Made by a program: the position numbers and the translations under genes. The notes under the pieces are model-generated. The model had not been told where the DNA came from, did not search any database, and saw only the letters and a list, made by a program, of their open reading frames with translations. Shown piece by piece: positions 43,157 to 52,561 of a DNA stretch of 64,000 bases. Numbering within the stretch: the stretch's first letter is position 1; each line of letters begins with the position of its first letter. Source of the DNA: G963674955 sp963674955 (GTDB taxonomy: Bacteria; Desulfobacterota; Desulfovibrionia; Desulfovibrionales; Desulfovibrionaceae); assembly GCA_963674955.2 (NCBI GenBank), contig CAXXKR010000004.1, positions 1,798,001 to 1,862,000 of the forward strand, written 5' to 3'.

Positions 43157-45652
43157 TTCGCGCACGGCGTCCAAAATCGTTTCTTTCAGCTCCCGGACCC
43201 TGTCCGGGTCCTCGACCTTGCGCCCGTCCTCCTCGCGAACGTAAAACACGTCGGCAATGCTGCCGCCGGAAGTCGTGATCTTGGCCATGTGAACCACAAC
43301 CTCCATGTAGTGCAGGGCGGTGGCGATGTCGTAAAGCAGGCCGAGGCGATCGCCAGCCAGCACCTCCACAATGGTATGGAAATCGCTTGAGTCGTTGTCC
43401 ACCGTGACCCAAGGCTCAAACACCGGGCCGCCTCCCGTCAGGCGGAGCGGAGAGCTCTTCTGTTCTGTCAGGCGCAACTCCAGGGCCAGCTTGCCCGTCA
43501 GGGCGCAGAGGATACCCCGCCTGACGCGGGTCCAAACTTCGTCTGGGTAGATGTTGTCCGGCATGTTGCCGACCATAAACACGTCCAGGGCCGTGCCGTC
43601 CTTCCAGGTGAACACCTCGGCGGAAAGGATGTCCAGGCCGTGCAGGGTCAGGACGCCGGAAAGGGTGGCGAACATTCCGGGCCGATCCTTGGCCGCGACG
43701 GTCAATTCCCAGCAGCCCTGGACCCCGGTTTCGCGCGGCCGGACCAGGGCCAGGCCCAGCCCCCCGGACGGCGATGGCTTGTGGACCATGTCCCGCTCCA
43801 GGGCCTGCGCAAATTCCAGGCGGATATCCATGTGCTCCAGAACCTTCTCAGGGTCCAACCTGATCAGGGCTCCGGGCGGGAGCACATCCAGGCAGGCCTC
43901 GACAAAATCGAAATCCAACCGTCCCCTGGCCAGGGCTCGAATCCTATCCCGGGATTCGAGCAACTTCATGACCGCCGAAGGTTCGGACATGGGGCCCACG
44001 GTCATGAGCTTGCGGCATTTGTAATACGTTTCCGCGAAAAGAGCCGAAATCCAGCCGCTCCAGGCTCTGGGACCGGTGGCCATGCTGTCGGCCACGGAAA
44101 GGAGATAAAGCATGTCCAAGCGCGGGACCGTGCCGACGATCCCGGCCAGTTCCATTATCACGCTTTCGTCGCTCAAATCCCCGCGCGTGGCCGTCCTGGG
44201 AATGAGCAAATGATTCTCCACCAGAAAGACGACGTCTTCAACCAATTCCTCCCGGCTGCACGAAACCGGACGGAAATCCGAGTCCAGGCGGGTCAAGACC
44301 TCGCGGGCGATATCCCCCCCCACCTTGCCGTGTTCCTTTTGCCCCTTGCCAAGATCATGAAAAAGGGCGGCCAGGACCAGCGCCTCGGGGACATCAATCC
44401 TCGTGGCGATCTCGGCGTATCTGCCGTTGTCCTCATCCTTTCCGGAAAGGAAACCGGCGGCAATGCGGATGGTCTCCAGGGTATGAATGCCCACGGGCCT
44501 CAAGTGATAATCATCGAACTGGATGAAATGGGCCACCCGCTGGAATTCAGGCAAAAGCGTGCCAAGAAAACCCGTATCCAGCATGGCCTCGGCAGCCTTG
44601 CGCCCATGCGTCGCCCGGAATATCTTGACCAGCCTTTCCAGAACCCGAGGCTCCTGGGGATTGATTTTGCCCTTTTCCAGACCCATCCTGACCATGCGCC
44701 GCGCATCCCAATCCAGATCATCTCCGGTTTTTGCCATTCTCTCGAAAAGGGTCCAGGCTGAACCACCGTCATCAATGGTTCCGGCCCGGAGTCGGCCTTT
44801 CCCCGAAAAATGCTCACTCACAAAGGCCGCGCGCATGGTCTTGATGGTGGACATGGACCGGTGCAGGACGGAAAGGAATTCCTCCACGGCCAAGCCCCTG
44901 CCCCGAGGGGTGCCTGCGCTGCGAAAGCCCATCAGCTCCGCCACGCGGGGCTGCAAATCAAAATGCAGTCGATCGGTCCGCCTTCCGGCCACTAGGTGCA
45001 GGGCGCAACGGGACGTGAGCACAAAGCCGAAGGCCCGCTCCAGTTCGGCCCATTCCGAGTCTGAAAAGGGCGGCAGGCTCAACGACCTGTTCAACCCGCA
45101 CGACCTGCCGTCAAAATCCAGAAGAATGGCCAGCCAGCCCAGTTGATGCCGGTCACGCAAGGCCCCCAGTCCGTTCTTCAGGTCCGGCTCCAGAAGGCCG
45201 CTGGAGTCGCCGAACTCTCCTTCGCGCTTGAGATTCTGCTCCTCCAGCCAGTGCATAAAGGCAGCCGATCTTTTGCCGGAAAAACCCTTGCGGAACCTGC
45301 CTTTAAATTTCTCGAACACGCTCCTGTCGCCCGCCAGAAAGCGGGCGTCCAGAAGAGAGGCAAAAACCTGGTTGTCGTTTTTCGCCAGGTTGACGCAGTC
45401 GCCTACCGAACGCACTCCGTGGCCCAGATCAAGCCCCTGGTCCCACAAAGGGAAAAAAAGCGCTCTGGACAATTCTTCGGCCTGGCGGGGAATCCGGCCC
45501 TTGAAAACCAGAAGCACGTCCAGATCGGATTCCGGGCAAAGCTCGCTGCGACCATAACCGCCGACAGCCAGCAGGGCGAAGGGGGAGCCCCAGGCCCGCC
45601 CATCGCTGGCAAGCTCGGCCAGCCGTCCTGCAAAATAGCGGTCGGCCAGCAA
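43151..45652 (-). CDS. glnD: Bifunctional uridylyltransferase/uridylyl-removing enzyme GlnD
   Basis: At least 833 residues. Domains in order: nucleotidyltransferase (GGYGRSELCPESDLDVLL, residues 31-48 from TTG 45652), a GlnD linker, an HD hydrolase (HTLETIRI; LFHDLGKG), and two C-terminal ACT domains that sense glutamine. It adds or removes UMP on GlnB. TTG at 45652 is the first standard start, but the frame is open and family-like for 40 more codons, up to a CTG at 45772-45770 that overlaps the glnB TGA as CTGA and has GGGGAG upstream. The gene probably starts there. Confidence 0.95.
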   Translation of the reverse strand: MLADRYFAGRLAELASDGRAWGSPFALLAVGGYGRSELCPESDLDVLLVFKGRIPRQAEELSRALFFPLWDQGLDLGHGVRSVGDCVNLAKNDNQVFASLLDARFLAGDRSVFEKFKGRFRKGFSGKRSAAFMHWLEEQNLKREGEFGDSSGLLEPDLKNGLGALRDRHQLGWLAILLDFDGRSCGLNRSLSLPPFSDSEWAELERAFGFVLTSRCALHLVAGRRTDRLHFDLQPRVAELMGFRSAGTPRGRGLAVEEFLSVLHRSMSTIKTMRAAFVSEHFSGKGRLRAGTIDDGGSAWTLFERMAKTGDDLDWDARRMVRMGLEKGKINPQEPRVLERLVKIFRATHGRKAAEAMLDTGFLGTLLPEFQRVAHFIQFDDYHLRPVGIHTLETIRIAAGFLSGKDEDNGRYAEIATRIDVPEALVLAALFHDLGKGQKEHGKVGGDIAREVLTRLDSDFRPVSCSREELVEDVVFLVENHLLIPRTATRGDLSDESVIMELAGIVGTVPRLDMLYLLSVADSMATGPRAWSGWISALFAETYYKCRKLMTVGPMSEPSAVMKLLESRDRIRALARGRLDFDFVEACLDVLPPGALIRLDPEKVLEHMDIRLEFAQALERDMVHKPSPSGGLGLALVRPRETGVQGCWELTVAAKDRPGMFATLSGVLTLHGLDILSAEVFTWKDGTALDVFMVGNMPDNIYPDEVWTRVRRGILCALTGKLALELRLTEQKSSPLRLTGGGPVFEPWVTVDNDSSDFHTIVEVLAGDRLGLLYDIATALHYMEVVVHMAKITTSGGSIADVFYVREEDGRKVEDPDRVRELKETILDAVREG

Positions 45653-45768
45653 AGCATACTCAACATGAATGTCGCCCGGAATCCCTTTCAGGGCGCGGGA
45701 GGAAAGGGCCTCCCTTCCGCGCCCAAGCTCGCGAGCGAAATCCGAATCCGAATTGCCGTTGTTTCTGG

Positions 45769-46107
45769 TCAGATGGCCGTCTCCCCGGTCTCGCCGGTGC
45801 GGATGCGCACGACCTCCTCGACTGGCGAGACGAATATCTTGCCGTCGCCAACCTGACCAGTTACCGCAGCCTTTTTCGCTGCTTCAATGGCCTCGCCGAC
45901 AATAGCGGAATCTACCACCACCTCGATCTTGACCTTGGGCACGAAATCCACCTGATACTCGGCCCCACGATAGACTTCCTTATGGCCGCCCTGGCGGCCA
46001 AAACCCTTGACATCGGACACGGTCATGCCGGTCACCCCCAATTCCATAAGGGCTTCCTTGACCTCGTCCAACTTGAATGTCCTGGTGATTATCTCGATTT
46101 TCTTCAT
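45769..46107 (-). CDS. glnB: Nitrogen regulatory protein PII
   Basis: 112 residues. The T-loop has YRGAEYQVDFVPK with Tyr51, the uridylylation site used by GlnD. Other signatures include VTGMTVSDVKGFGRQGG and GDGKIFV. PII reports nitrogen, energy and 2-oxoglutarate status and blocks AmtB (GlnK-type role). It sits between amtB and glnD, with gaps of 34 nt and about zero, in one operon. Confidence 0.97.
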   Translation of the reverse strand: MKKIEIITRTFKLDEVKEALMELGVTGMTVSDVKGFGRQGGHKEVYRGAEYQVDFVPKVKIEVVVDSAIVGEAIEAAKKAAVTGQVGDGKIFVSPVEEVVRIRTGETGETAI

Positions 46108-46141
46108 TGCTTGACTCCTTGGCGTCGGTTTCCTGACCGGC

Positions 46142-47344
46142 CTAATACTGGTACCCGGATTCGTCGTGCTGGCTCAGGTCGAGACCCTTGACCTCATCCT
46201 CCTCGGAAACGCGCAGTCCCACGCTGACATCCACCACCTTGAGCAGGACAAAACTGACCACAAAACAATAACCCCAAGTGGCCACCACGGAAACAAATTG
46301 TATCCAAAGCTGTTCGGCGTTGCCATGGAAAAGGCCTTTCGCCCCGATGCTGGCGAAAAGTCCTGTGGCCAAGGCTCCCCAGGTACCGCCCACTCCGTGG
46401 ATACCGACAACGTCCAGTGCGTCGTCGTATCCGAGCCTGTTCTTGAGCATTATTCCGAGGTAGCAGATGACGCCGGCCACGCCGCCGATGATCAGGGAAG
46501 CCATGGGTCCGACAAACCCGGCGGCCGGGGTGATGGCCACAAGTCCGGCCACCGCGCCGGAAGCCGCGCCCAGTGTAGTGGCCTTGCCGCCGTGCCACCA
46601 TTCAAAGCCGATCCAGGTCAGAGCGGCCGCGGCCGCGGCCAGATGCGTCGTCACAAAGGCGCTGGCGGCCAAACCGTCCGCAGCCAGGGCGCTGCCGGCG
46701 TTGAACCCGAACCAGCCGAACCAAAGTATGCCCGCGCCCAGAACGGTCAGGGGCAGATTGTGGGGAATGAACTTGGCCTTTCCGTAGCCCTTGCGCTTTC
46801 CTATGACCAGGGCCGCAGCCAGGGCGGCCGCGCCGGAGCTCATGTGCACCACGGCCCCGCCCGCGAAGTCGAGTGCTCCCATCTCGCCCATCCAGCCGCC
46901 GCCCCAGACCCAGTAGCACATGGGGCAGTAGACCAATATTAGCCAGAGAGCGGAAAAAAGCATGAAGCCGCCGAATTTAATACGCTCTGCAAAGGCCCCT
47001 GAAATCAGGGCCGGGGTGATGACGGCGAACATGCATTGAAAAATCATGAACAACAGATGGGGCAAGTTTTCGGCAGGACTGTTGGTTGCGTCCAGACCCA
47101 CGCCCTGCAGAAAGGAGAAGTTCAAACCGCCGAACAGGCCTCCGATTCCGCTGCCAAAGGCCAGCGAATAGCCCACAACGGCCCAGATAACGGAAGCAAG
47201 GGCGATGAGTATGAAACTGTGCATCACCGTACTCAATACGTTCTTGGACCTGGTCAAACCCCCGTAAAACAATGCCAGACCGGGGGTCATGAACATAACA
47301 AGCGCCGCGCAAATCAATATAAACGCGGTATCCGCTCCATTCAT
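46142..47344 (-). CDS. amtB: Ammonium transporter
   Basis: 400 residues with eleven transmembrane helices. Visible motifs: MTPGLALFYGGLTRSKN, FMIFQCMFAVITPALISGAFAERIKF, and the pore His pair (GGAVVHMSSGAAAL and DVVGIHGVGGTWG). It conducts ammonium across the inner membrane. No signal peptide is present before the first helix. The 297 nt upstream (47345-47641) are AT-rich; I saw no sigma-54 site with the GG-N10-GC spacing there. Confidence 0.97.
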   Translation of the reverse strand: MNGADTAFILICAALVMFMTPGLALFYGGLTRSKNVLSTVMHSFILIALASVIWAVVGYSLAFGSGIGGLFGGLNFSFLQGVGLDATNSPAENLPHLLFMIFQCMFAVITPALISGAFAERIKFGGFMLFSALWLILVYCPMCYWVWGGGWMGEMGALDFAGGAVVHMSSGAAALAAALVIGKRKGYGKAKFIPHNLPLTVLGAGILWFGWFGFNAGSALAADGLAASAFVTTHLAAAAAALTWIGFEWWHGGKATTLGAASGAVAGLVAITPAAGFVGPMASLIIGGVAGVICYLGIMLKNRLGYDDALDVVGIHGVGGTWGALATGLFASIGAKGLFHGNAEQLWIQFVSVVATWGYCFVVSFVLLKVVDVSVGLRVSEEDEVKGLDLSQHDESGYQY

Positions 47345-47641
47345 AATTAGCCTCCTGTATTGTCAATTTTGGAAAATTTGAAAGACAGGATAGCATAATG
47401 ACATTTTATGTCTACAAATTTGTATTTTTTTCTTTTTACATTCTTGAAATTATAAATATAAAGTAACAAAAATGTAATTTATTACGGTGTTGCAAAAATT
47501 TCAACAGGTTGCAGACGCTTCTTGTTTTGCGGCTGACAAAATTGGAAAAACACACCTCAAGGCACCTCCCCTCACAAAAGGAACCTTGGCAGTTCCCACA
47601 TCCTCGGAACAATATAACGGTAAAATTTTATTGCTTTTTTT

Positions 47642-48391
47642 CTAGTAGGCGAAAGGCTCTTCCCTTTTGAACTCGAAAATGAAAGGCAGCTCAGGCTGCT
47701 TGATTGGCTCGCTCAGGCGAGGAATAATAACAAATTTGTCATTAATCAAAGTGGAAACAGTGCCCTGGACATGGACGGAATCCACCTCGGCCCTGCCCAA
47801 AACCGCGGGTTTCAGGCTGCCCAGAACCCTGACCCAGGCCCCGTCTTCGGGCAAGGAGTTCGATTCCACAGCAAAACCGGGCGCAACGGCGTCGGCCAGA
47901 CAGCAGACAATGGCCATGCGCACAAGGGCGAAACGGCCCTGGGCGTCAAGTTCCGGGCTGCGCTTGACCATGCCCCTGAGCGCTATCAGCTTCGGAACCT
48001 CCGGGGATTCCGAGGACAAAAGCATGAACAGCTCGGCAGTGTTCATCTTCACGTATTCCCGGCCGTCCAACTCGATCCTGGGTTCCGGAGACTCGGCCTC
48101 CTCCAGCCCGTAAGGTTCCACCGTGTACTGCTCCTCGGCGGCAAAATCGGCCCATAAGGCAAGGGGGATAAAAAGCAGAAACACCACCAGACGAGTCGGC
48201 TTAAGCTCCCTGGCCGGGACAAAGGGCAAGGCAAGGCCGAGAACAACAAGTCCCACCCCGGCTGCGACGGTAAGCGGCTCGAACCTGGGGTTCAGGAAAT
48301 ACCAATAGTTGCCGGACCGGACCAGATGGAGCATGAACCCGCCAAGCAGGGCCAGGACCGCCCCCTCCAAAATGGCGAATGCGCGCGTCAC
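47642..48391 (-). CDS. TIGR03943/DUF1980-like membrane protein
   Basis: 249 residues: three hydrophobic helices, then a soluble domain with an OB-like pattern (FVIIPRLSEPIKQPELPF; CCLADAVA). Such proteins are paired with the UPF0718-type permease (known co-occurrence). The start is GTG at 48391, overlapping the permease TGA as GTGA, so they are coupled. Both belong to the zinc-linked cluster; a metal-related role is inferred. Confidence 0.82.
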   Translation of the reverse strand: MTRAFAILEGAVLALLGGFMLHLVRSGNYWYFLNPRFEPLTVAAGVGLVVLGLALPFVPARELKPTRLVVFLLFIPLALWADFAAEEQYTVEPYGLEEAESPEPRIELDGREYVKMNTAELFMLLSSESPEVPKLIALRGMVKRSPELDAQGRFALVRMAIVCCLADAVAPGFAVESNSLPEDGAWVRVLGSLKPAVLGRAEVDSVHVQGTVSTLINDKFVIIPRLSEPIKQPELPFIFEFKREEPFAY

Positions 48392-49323
48392 GGCAGCATC
48401 CCCCAGTCGCCTCCGAGCATACCGGCCAGCACGCAAAGGAAAAAGACCAGAACCGTGGGCACCAGCACCAGGGCCAGAACCACCCGCCGCTTGAACACGG
48501 CCAGGAACATGGCCACCAATTTGAGGTCGACCATGGGGCCGATGGCCACGAAGGATATCTGGGCCAAAGCCGGAAAGGTCGAGAACCCGGCGGCCACAAA
48601 GGCGTCGGCCTCGGAACATACCGAAAGAAGCATGGCCAAAAGCATCATTCCGCCCACCGAGGCGACCATGCTGCCCTCGAACAGGGACAAAACTCCTTGC
48701 GGGGCAAAGGTCTTGAACAGACCGGCGGCCACGGCCCCAAAAATCAGGAATTTGCCCATCTGCAGGAAGTCGCGTCCGGCATGGGCCAGAAGCGCCAGCC
48801 AGCGAGGTCCCGACGCATGCCCGCAACCGCACGAAAGACCATGAGCATGCCCATGGTCCGGCACGGATTTCAAAACCGCTCCGCCGCCCAGAAGCAGATC
48901 TGAAGCACCGGCCCGGCCAAGGGCCAGACCCATGACCACGGCGGGGACCGCGACCATGAAGACCCGCCAGAAAAGCATGGGCAGGCTGTCCTGAAAGGCA
49001 ACGTAGGTGGAGACCAGAACGATGGGGTTAATGACCGGACCGGCCATCATATAAGGTATGGCCATCTGGGGCGGCACCCCCTTCATGAGCAGCCTCCGGA
49101 CTATGGGCACGATGCCGCATTCGCAGGAGGGCAGCACCATTCCGGCTGCTAGGCCCATGCATATCCTGCCGGCGGTGGACCTCGGAACCTTCCCGGCCAG
49201 CCAATCCCTGGAAACAAAGACCTCGAAGGCCGCTCCCACCAGGGAACCCAGCAGCAGAAAGGGCGCGGACTCGAGAACAATGGCCGCGACTATTGAAGAA
49301 AATATGCGAAAATCCTCGTACAA
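48388..49323 (-). CDS. UPF0718/YraQ-type permease
   Basis: 311 residues with about eight to ten transmembrane helices. Signatures: VLPSCECGIVPIVRRL with the conserved Cys pair, GPVINPIVLVST, and a His-rich loop (DHGHAHGLSCGCGHA) that could bind zinc or copper. The start is a TTG at 49323 with GGGAG 6 nt upstream. Divergent from znuA across the palindromic operator. Confidence 0.85.
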   Translation of the reverse strand: MYEDFRIFSSIVAAIVLESAPFLLLGSLVGAAFEVFVSRDWLAGKVPRSTAGRICMGLAAGMVLPSCECGIVPIVRRLLMKGVPPQMAIPYMMAGPVINPIVLVSTYVAFQDSLPMLFWRVFMVAVPAVVMGLALGRAGASDLLLGGGAVLKSVPDHGHAHGLSCGCGHASGPRWLALLAHAGRDFLQMGKFLIFGAVAAGLFKTFAPQGVLSLFEGSMVASVGGMMLLAMLLSVCSEADAFVAAGFSTFPALAQISFVAIGPMVDLKLVAMFLAVFKRRVVLALVLVPTVLVFFLCVLAGMLGGDWGMLP

Positions 49324-49409
49324 TCAGCGCTCCCTGCATGGTCGAATCTGGCCGGAAGAGTATCTTCAGAAAAGATCAAGAGTCAATGTTTTCGATAAGT
49401 CTTGACAAC

Positions 49410-49430
49410 AAATGCAACTTGGTTGCATTT
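49410..49430. promoter_or_regulatory. Perfect 9-bp palindrome, candidate Zur operator
   Basis: Arms AAATGCAAC and GTTGCATTT are perfectly inverted around TTG. The site lies in the divergent promoter region of the permease and znuA, and a TTGACA -35 candidate (49402-49407) immediately precedes it, so binding would block transcription. The Fur-type gene two genes down is the likely binder. Confidence 0.75.
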
Positions 49431-49464
49431 TGATGAAAAGCGCCTCTTGCCAAGGAGAGCAACC

Positions 49465-50325
49465 ATGACAAAAACCGCATTCTCATTCCTGATCATCGCC
49501 GTCGCCATGCTGGGCAACGCCTGGGCCGAACCGCTGCCCGTGTTCGTCAGCATCGTCCCCCAAAAATACTTTGTGGAAAGGATCGGCCAGGACATGGTTC
49601 AGATCTCGGTCATGGTCGAGCCCGGCGCGTCGCCGGCCACCTATGAACCGTCCCCCGGCCAGATGGCGGCCCTTGACAAGGCCAGGCTCTACTTTGCCAT
49701 TGGCGTGCCCTTTGAGGGTGCCTGGCTGCCCAAAATCCAGGGGACCAACAGCAACCTCTCCATCGTCCACACGGAAGATGGGGTGAAAAAAGTGCCCATG
49801 GACCGCCACGGACATGGGGAAGCCGGGCAGGGAGAGATTCTCGATCCGCACATCTGGCTTTCGCCCTCGCTGGTCAGAATCCAGGCCCGAAACATCCTCA
49901 AGGCGCTGGTCCAGGCCGACAAGGACAACGAATCATTATACACGGACAACTTCCAAGCCTTCATGGCCGAACTGGACCAGTTGGACCAAATGCTCAAAAA
50001 CATATTCGCCAACAAGAGCGCCAACTCGGAGTTTCTGGTCTTTCATCCCTCCTGGGGATATTTCGCTGCAGATTACGGCCTGACCCAGATTCCCATTGAG
50101 AGCCAGGGCAAGGAGCCCGGACCGCGTGAACTGGCCCAGCTGATAACCCTGGCCAAGTCAAAGGGAATCAAGGTCATCTTCATCCAGCCCCAATTTTCAA
50201 AAAAAGCGGCGGCTACAATAGCCGGCGCCATAGGCGGCAAGGTGGAAGTGGCCGATCCCCTGGCAGCGGACTGGAAGTCCAACCTGCTCAGGGTAGCGCA
50301 GATATTCAAGGCCGCCTCCAGATGA
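49465..50325 (+). CDS. Zinc ABC transporter substrate-binding protein (ZnuA-like)
   Basis: 286 residues with a signal peptide (FSFLIIAVAMLGNAWA then EPLP). Cluster 9 binding-protein features: FVSIVPQKYFVERIG, the His loop MDRHGHGEAGQGEI, DPHIWLSPS, and VFHPSWGYFAADYGL. It captures zinc (or manganese) in the periplasm. ATG at 49465 has AAGGAG upstream. The ATP-binding and membrane subunits are not adjacent. Confidence 0.9.
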   Translation: MTKTAFSFLIIAVAMLGNAWAEPLPVFVSIVPQKYFVERIGQDMVQISVMVEPGASPATYEPSPGQMAALDKARLYFAIGVPFEGAWLPKIQGTNSNLSIVHTEDGVKKVPMDRHGHGEAGQGEILDPHIWLSPSLVRIQARNILKALVQADKDNESLYTDNFQAFMAELDQLDQMLKNIFANKSANSEFLVFHPSWGYFAADYGLTQIPIESQGKEPGPRELAQLITLAKSKGIKVIFIQPQFSKKAAATIAGAIGGKVEVADPLAADWKSNLLRVAQIFKAASR

Positions 50326-50780
50326 GCGGCATGAACAGGGACAAGGCGACAGCCCTGCTCAGGAGCGCGGGCCTTTCACCGACCCGCAACCGAATGGCCG
50401 TGCTTGCCTGTCTGGACAAAAACCACGAACCAATGACCGCCAGGGAGATGCTCGAAAGCGTCTCCCTGAACCGCCCCATGAACAAGGTCACCCTGTACCG
50501 CATTCTGGACCTGCTGGCCGACAAGGGGGTGATCCTGCGCCATATGGGCGCGGACCGTTCCTGCCACTACTGCATGGGGACTCACGCCGGGGAAACCGCC
50601 CACTGTCATTTCTTCTGCAACAGCTGCGGCAAGATGCAGTGCCTGCCAGCGGATTTTCTGCCGCCGACCTTCTCCTTCCTGAAAGCCTCGGACGCGGACA
50701 AATCACTGCCCATGCGCGTGGACTCCGTGGAACTGCGCCTGGACGGAATCTGCCCTTCCTGCCTGGAAAAGGCCCTGTAA
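50322..50780 (+). CDS. Fur-family metalloregulator, Zur-like
   Basis: 152 residues. Winged helix-turn-helix with MNKVTLYRILDLLADKG, then metal sites: HCHFFCNSCGKMQC and CPSC, the two Cys pairs of the structural zinc in Fur proteins. ATG at 50322 overlaps the znuA stop (ATGA). Co-transcription with znuA and the nearby palindrome suggest zinc-responsive repression. Confidence 0.9.
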   Translation: MSGMNRDKATALLRSAGLSPTRNRMAVLACLDKNHEPMTAREMLESVSLNRPMNKVTLYRILDLLADKGVILRHMGADRSCHYCMGTHAGETAHCHFFCNSCGKMQCLPADFLPPTFSFLKASDADKSLPMRVDSVELRLDGICPSCLEKAL

Positions 50781-50856
50781 AGACCCGCCGTTCTATTTCT
50801 GGACGTTGCCAAGGCCAAGTGCTACGGTCAGGCAAATCAAAAAAAGGCTGGAATAG

Positions 50857-52551
50857 ATGCTTCTTGGAATCGACGTGGGTGGAACCCATACCGATGCGGT
50901 CGCCGTTGACCTGAGCGGAAAAAAAGCCAGAATCATGGCCTCCTGCAAAGTCAGGACAAACCACGACGACCTGCTCTCCTCCGTGACATCGGCCCTTGGC
51001 GAAATCCTGTCCAAAGTGGACAGGGACAAGGTCCGCCAGCTGAATCTTTCCACCACCCTCTCCACCAACGCAATCGTGGAGGCCAAGACCGAGGATGTGG
51101 CCGTGCTGGTCAGCTCCGGTCCGGGCATCGCGCCCGACAACTACATGTTCTGCAAGGACTTCCACACCCTGGACGGCTCCATCGACCATCGAGGTAAAGA
51201 GGCCAAGCGCTTGGACATGGCCCAGGTGGACGCGGCCCTCGAATCCTGCCGGAATTCCGGCATCAAGGCTTATGCCGTGGTGGGCAAGTTTTCCACCCGC
51301 AACCCCCTGCATGAAAGGACCATCAAGCAGCGCCTCTGCCGTTGCGACGACGACAAGGCCTGCCAGGGCGCCGACTTCGTAACCATGGGCCACGAACTGG
51401 GCGGCAGGCTGAACTTCCCGCGCCGCGCCGCCACGGCCTATTTCAACTGCGCTGTCTGGCGGCTCTACAACTCCTTTGCCGACGCCGTGGAAAAAAGCCT
51501 CAAGGACATGGGGCTGGAGAATATCCGCGTCAACGTGCTCAAGGCCGACGGCGGGACCATGCCCTTCAAGATGTCCCGCAGGCTGCCCGTGCAGTCCATA
51601 CTTTCCGGTCCGGCCGCCAGCGTCATGGGCATCGTGGCCATGTGCGACATCGTGTTCGACTCGGCCATTCTGGACATCGGCGGCACAACCACGGACATCG
51701 CCATCTTCGCTTCGGGCTCGCCCCTGGTGGAGCAGGAAGGCATACACATCGGTTCGCACCCCACACTGGTCCGGGCTCTGAAGGTTCATTCCATAGGCAT
51801 CGGCGGCGACTCGGCCATCTCCATGGTGGGCGACCTGATCCGCGTGGGACCGAACAGGCTGGGTCCGTCCGTGGCCGAAGGGGGCGAGCGCCCGACCCTG
51901 GTGGACGCTCTCAACTTCCTGGGACACTGCCGGGTCGGAGATGTGGAGGCTTCCAGAAAAGGTCTTAAGGATTTCGCCGGGAGCCACTCGGTCAGCGCCG
52001 ACCTGCTGGCGAAAAAGGCCGTGGAGTTCGCCACGGAAACCATCCATTCCGAGACGAAGAATCTGGTGGACGAGATCAACGGCAAACCGGTCTACACCAT
52101 CCACGAGCTTCTCGAGGATTCGCAAATCTGCCCCCGCAAGGTATATTTGATGGGCGGGCCGGCCCAGGCCATGAAGATGCCGTTATTCCAAAAATTCAGG
52201 CTCTCCACCGAGGTGCCGGAAAACTACGCCGTGGCCAACGCCGTGGGCGCGGCCCTGACCAGAAATTCATGGGACGTGGAGCTTTTCGCGGACACGGAAA
52301 AGAACGTCATGTTCATTCCTTCACTGGTCCACCGCGAAAACATTCCGGGCAGCTACAATATTGAGGACGCCAAAAGGGACGCCATGAACCACCTCCTGGC
52401 CCACGTCGGCGAAATGGGCGTGGTGGAGGACGCGGAAAACGCCCAGATAACAAGGGCCTCCTCCTTCAACATGATCAACGGAAGCAGCATGGTGGGCCGG
52501 AATATCCGGGTCAAATGCCAGATCAAGCCCGGCGTGGTCAGGACGCTCTAG
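50857..52551 (+). CDS. Hydantoinase/oxoprolinase A-type protein
   Basis: 564 residues of ASKHA fold. N-terminal LLGIDVGGTHTDAV and later ILDIGGTTTDIAIF are the phosphate-binding loops; an EAKTEDVAVLVSSGPG-type region follows. HyuA proteins hydrolyse hydantoin or 5-oxoproline with ATP, usually with a HyuB subunit, which is absent here. A deacetylase-like gene begins 10 nt downstream. Confidence 0.88.
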   Translation: MLLGIDVGGTHTDAVAVDLSGKKARIMASCKVRTNHDDLLSSVTSALGEILSKVDRDKVRQLNLSTTLSTNAIVEAKTEDVAVLVSSGPGIAPDNYMFCKDFHTLDGSIDHRGKEAKRLDMAQVDAALESCRNSGIKAYAVVGKFSTRNPLHERTIKQRLCRCDDDKACQGADFVTMGHELGGRLNFPRRAATAYFNCAVWRLYNSFADAVEKSLKDMGLENIRVNVLKADGGTMPFKMSRRLPVQSILSGPAASVMGIVAMCDIVFDSAILDIGGTTTDIAIFASGSPLVEQEGIHIGSHPTLVRALKVHSIGIGGDSAISMVGDLIRVGPNRLGPSVAEGGERPTLVDALNFLGHCRVGDVEASRKGLKDFAGSHSVSADLLAKKAVEFATETIHSETKNLVDEINGKPVYTIHELLEDSQICPRKVYLMGGPAQAMKMPLFQKFRLSTEVPENYAVANAVGAALTRNSWDVELFADTEKNVMFIPSLVHRENIPGSYNIEDAKRDAMNHLLAHVGEMGVVEDAENAQITRASSFNMINGSSMVGRNIRVKCQIKPGVVRTL

Positions 52552-52561
52552 GGGACGGAAC

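Noticed and set aside
43640..44761. Plus-strand open frame opposite glnD
   Set aside because: Antisense artefact of high-GC codon usage.
47345..47641. Possible sigma-54 promoter before amtB
   Set aside because: A TGTTG...TTTGC stretch is present but lacks the GG at -24, so it was not called.
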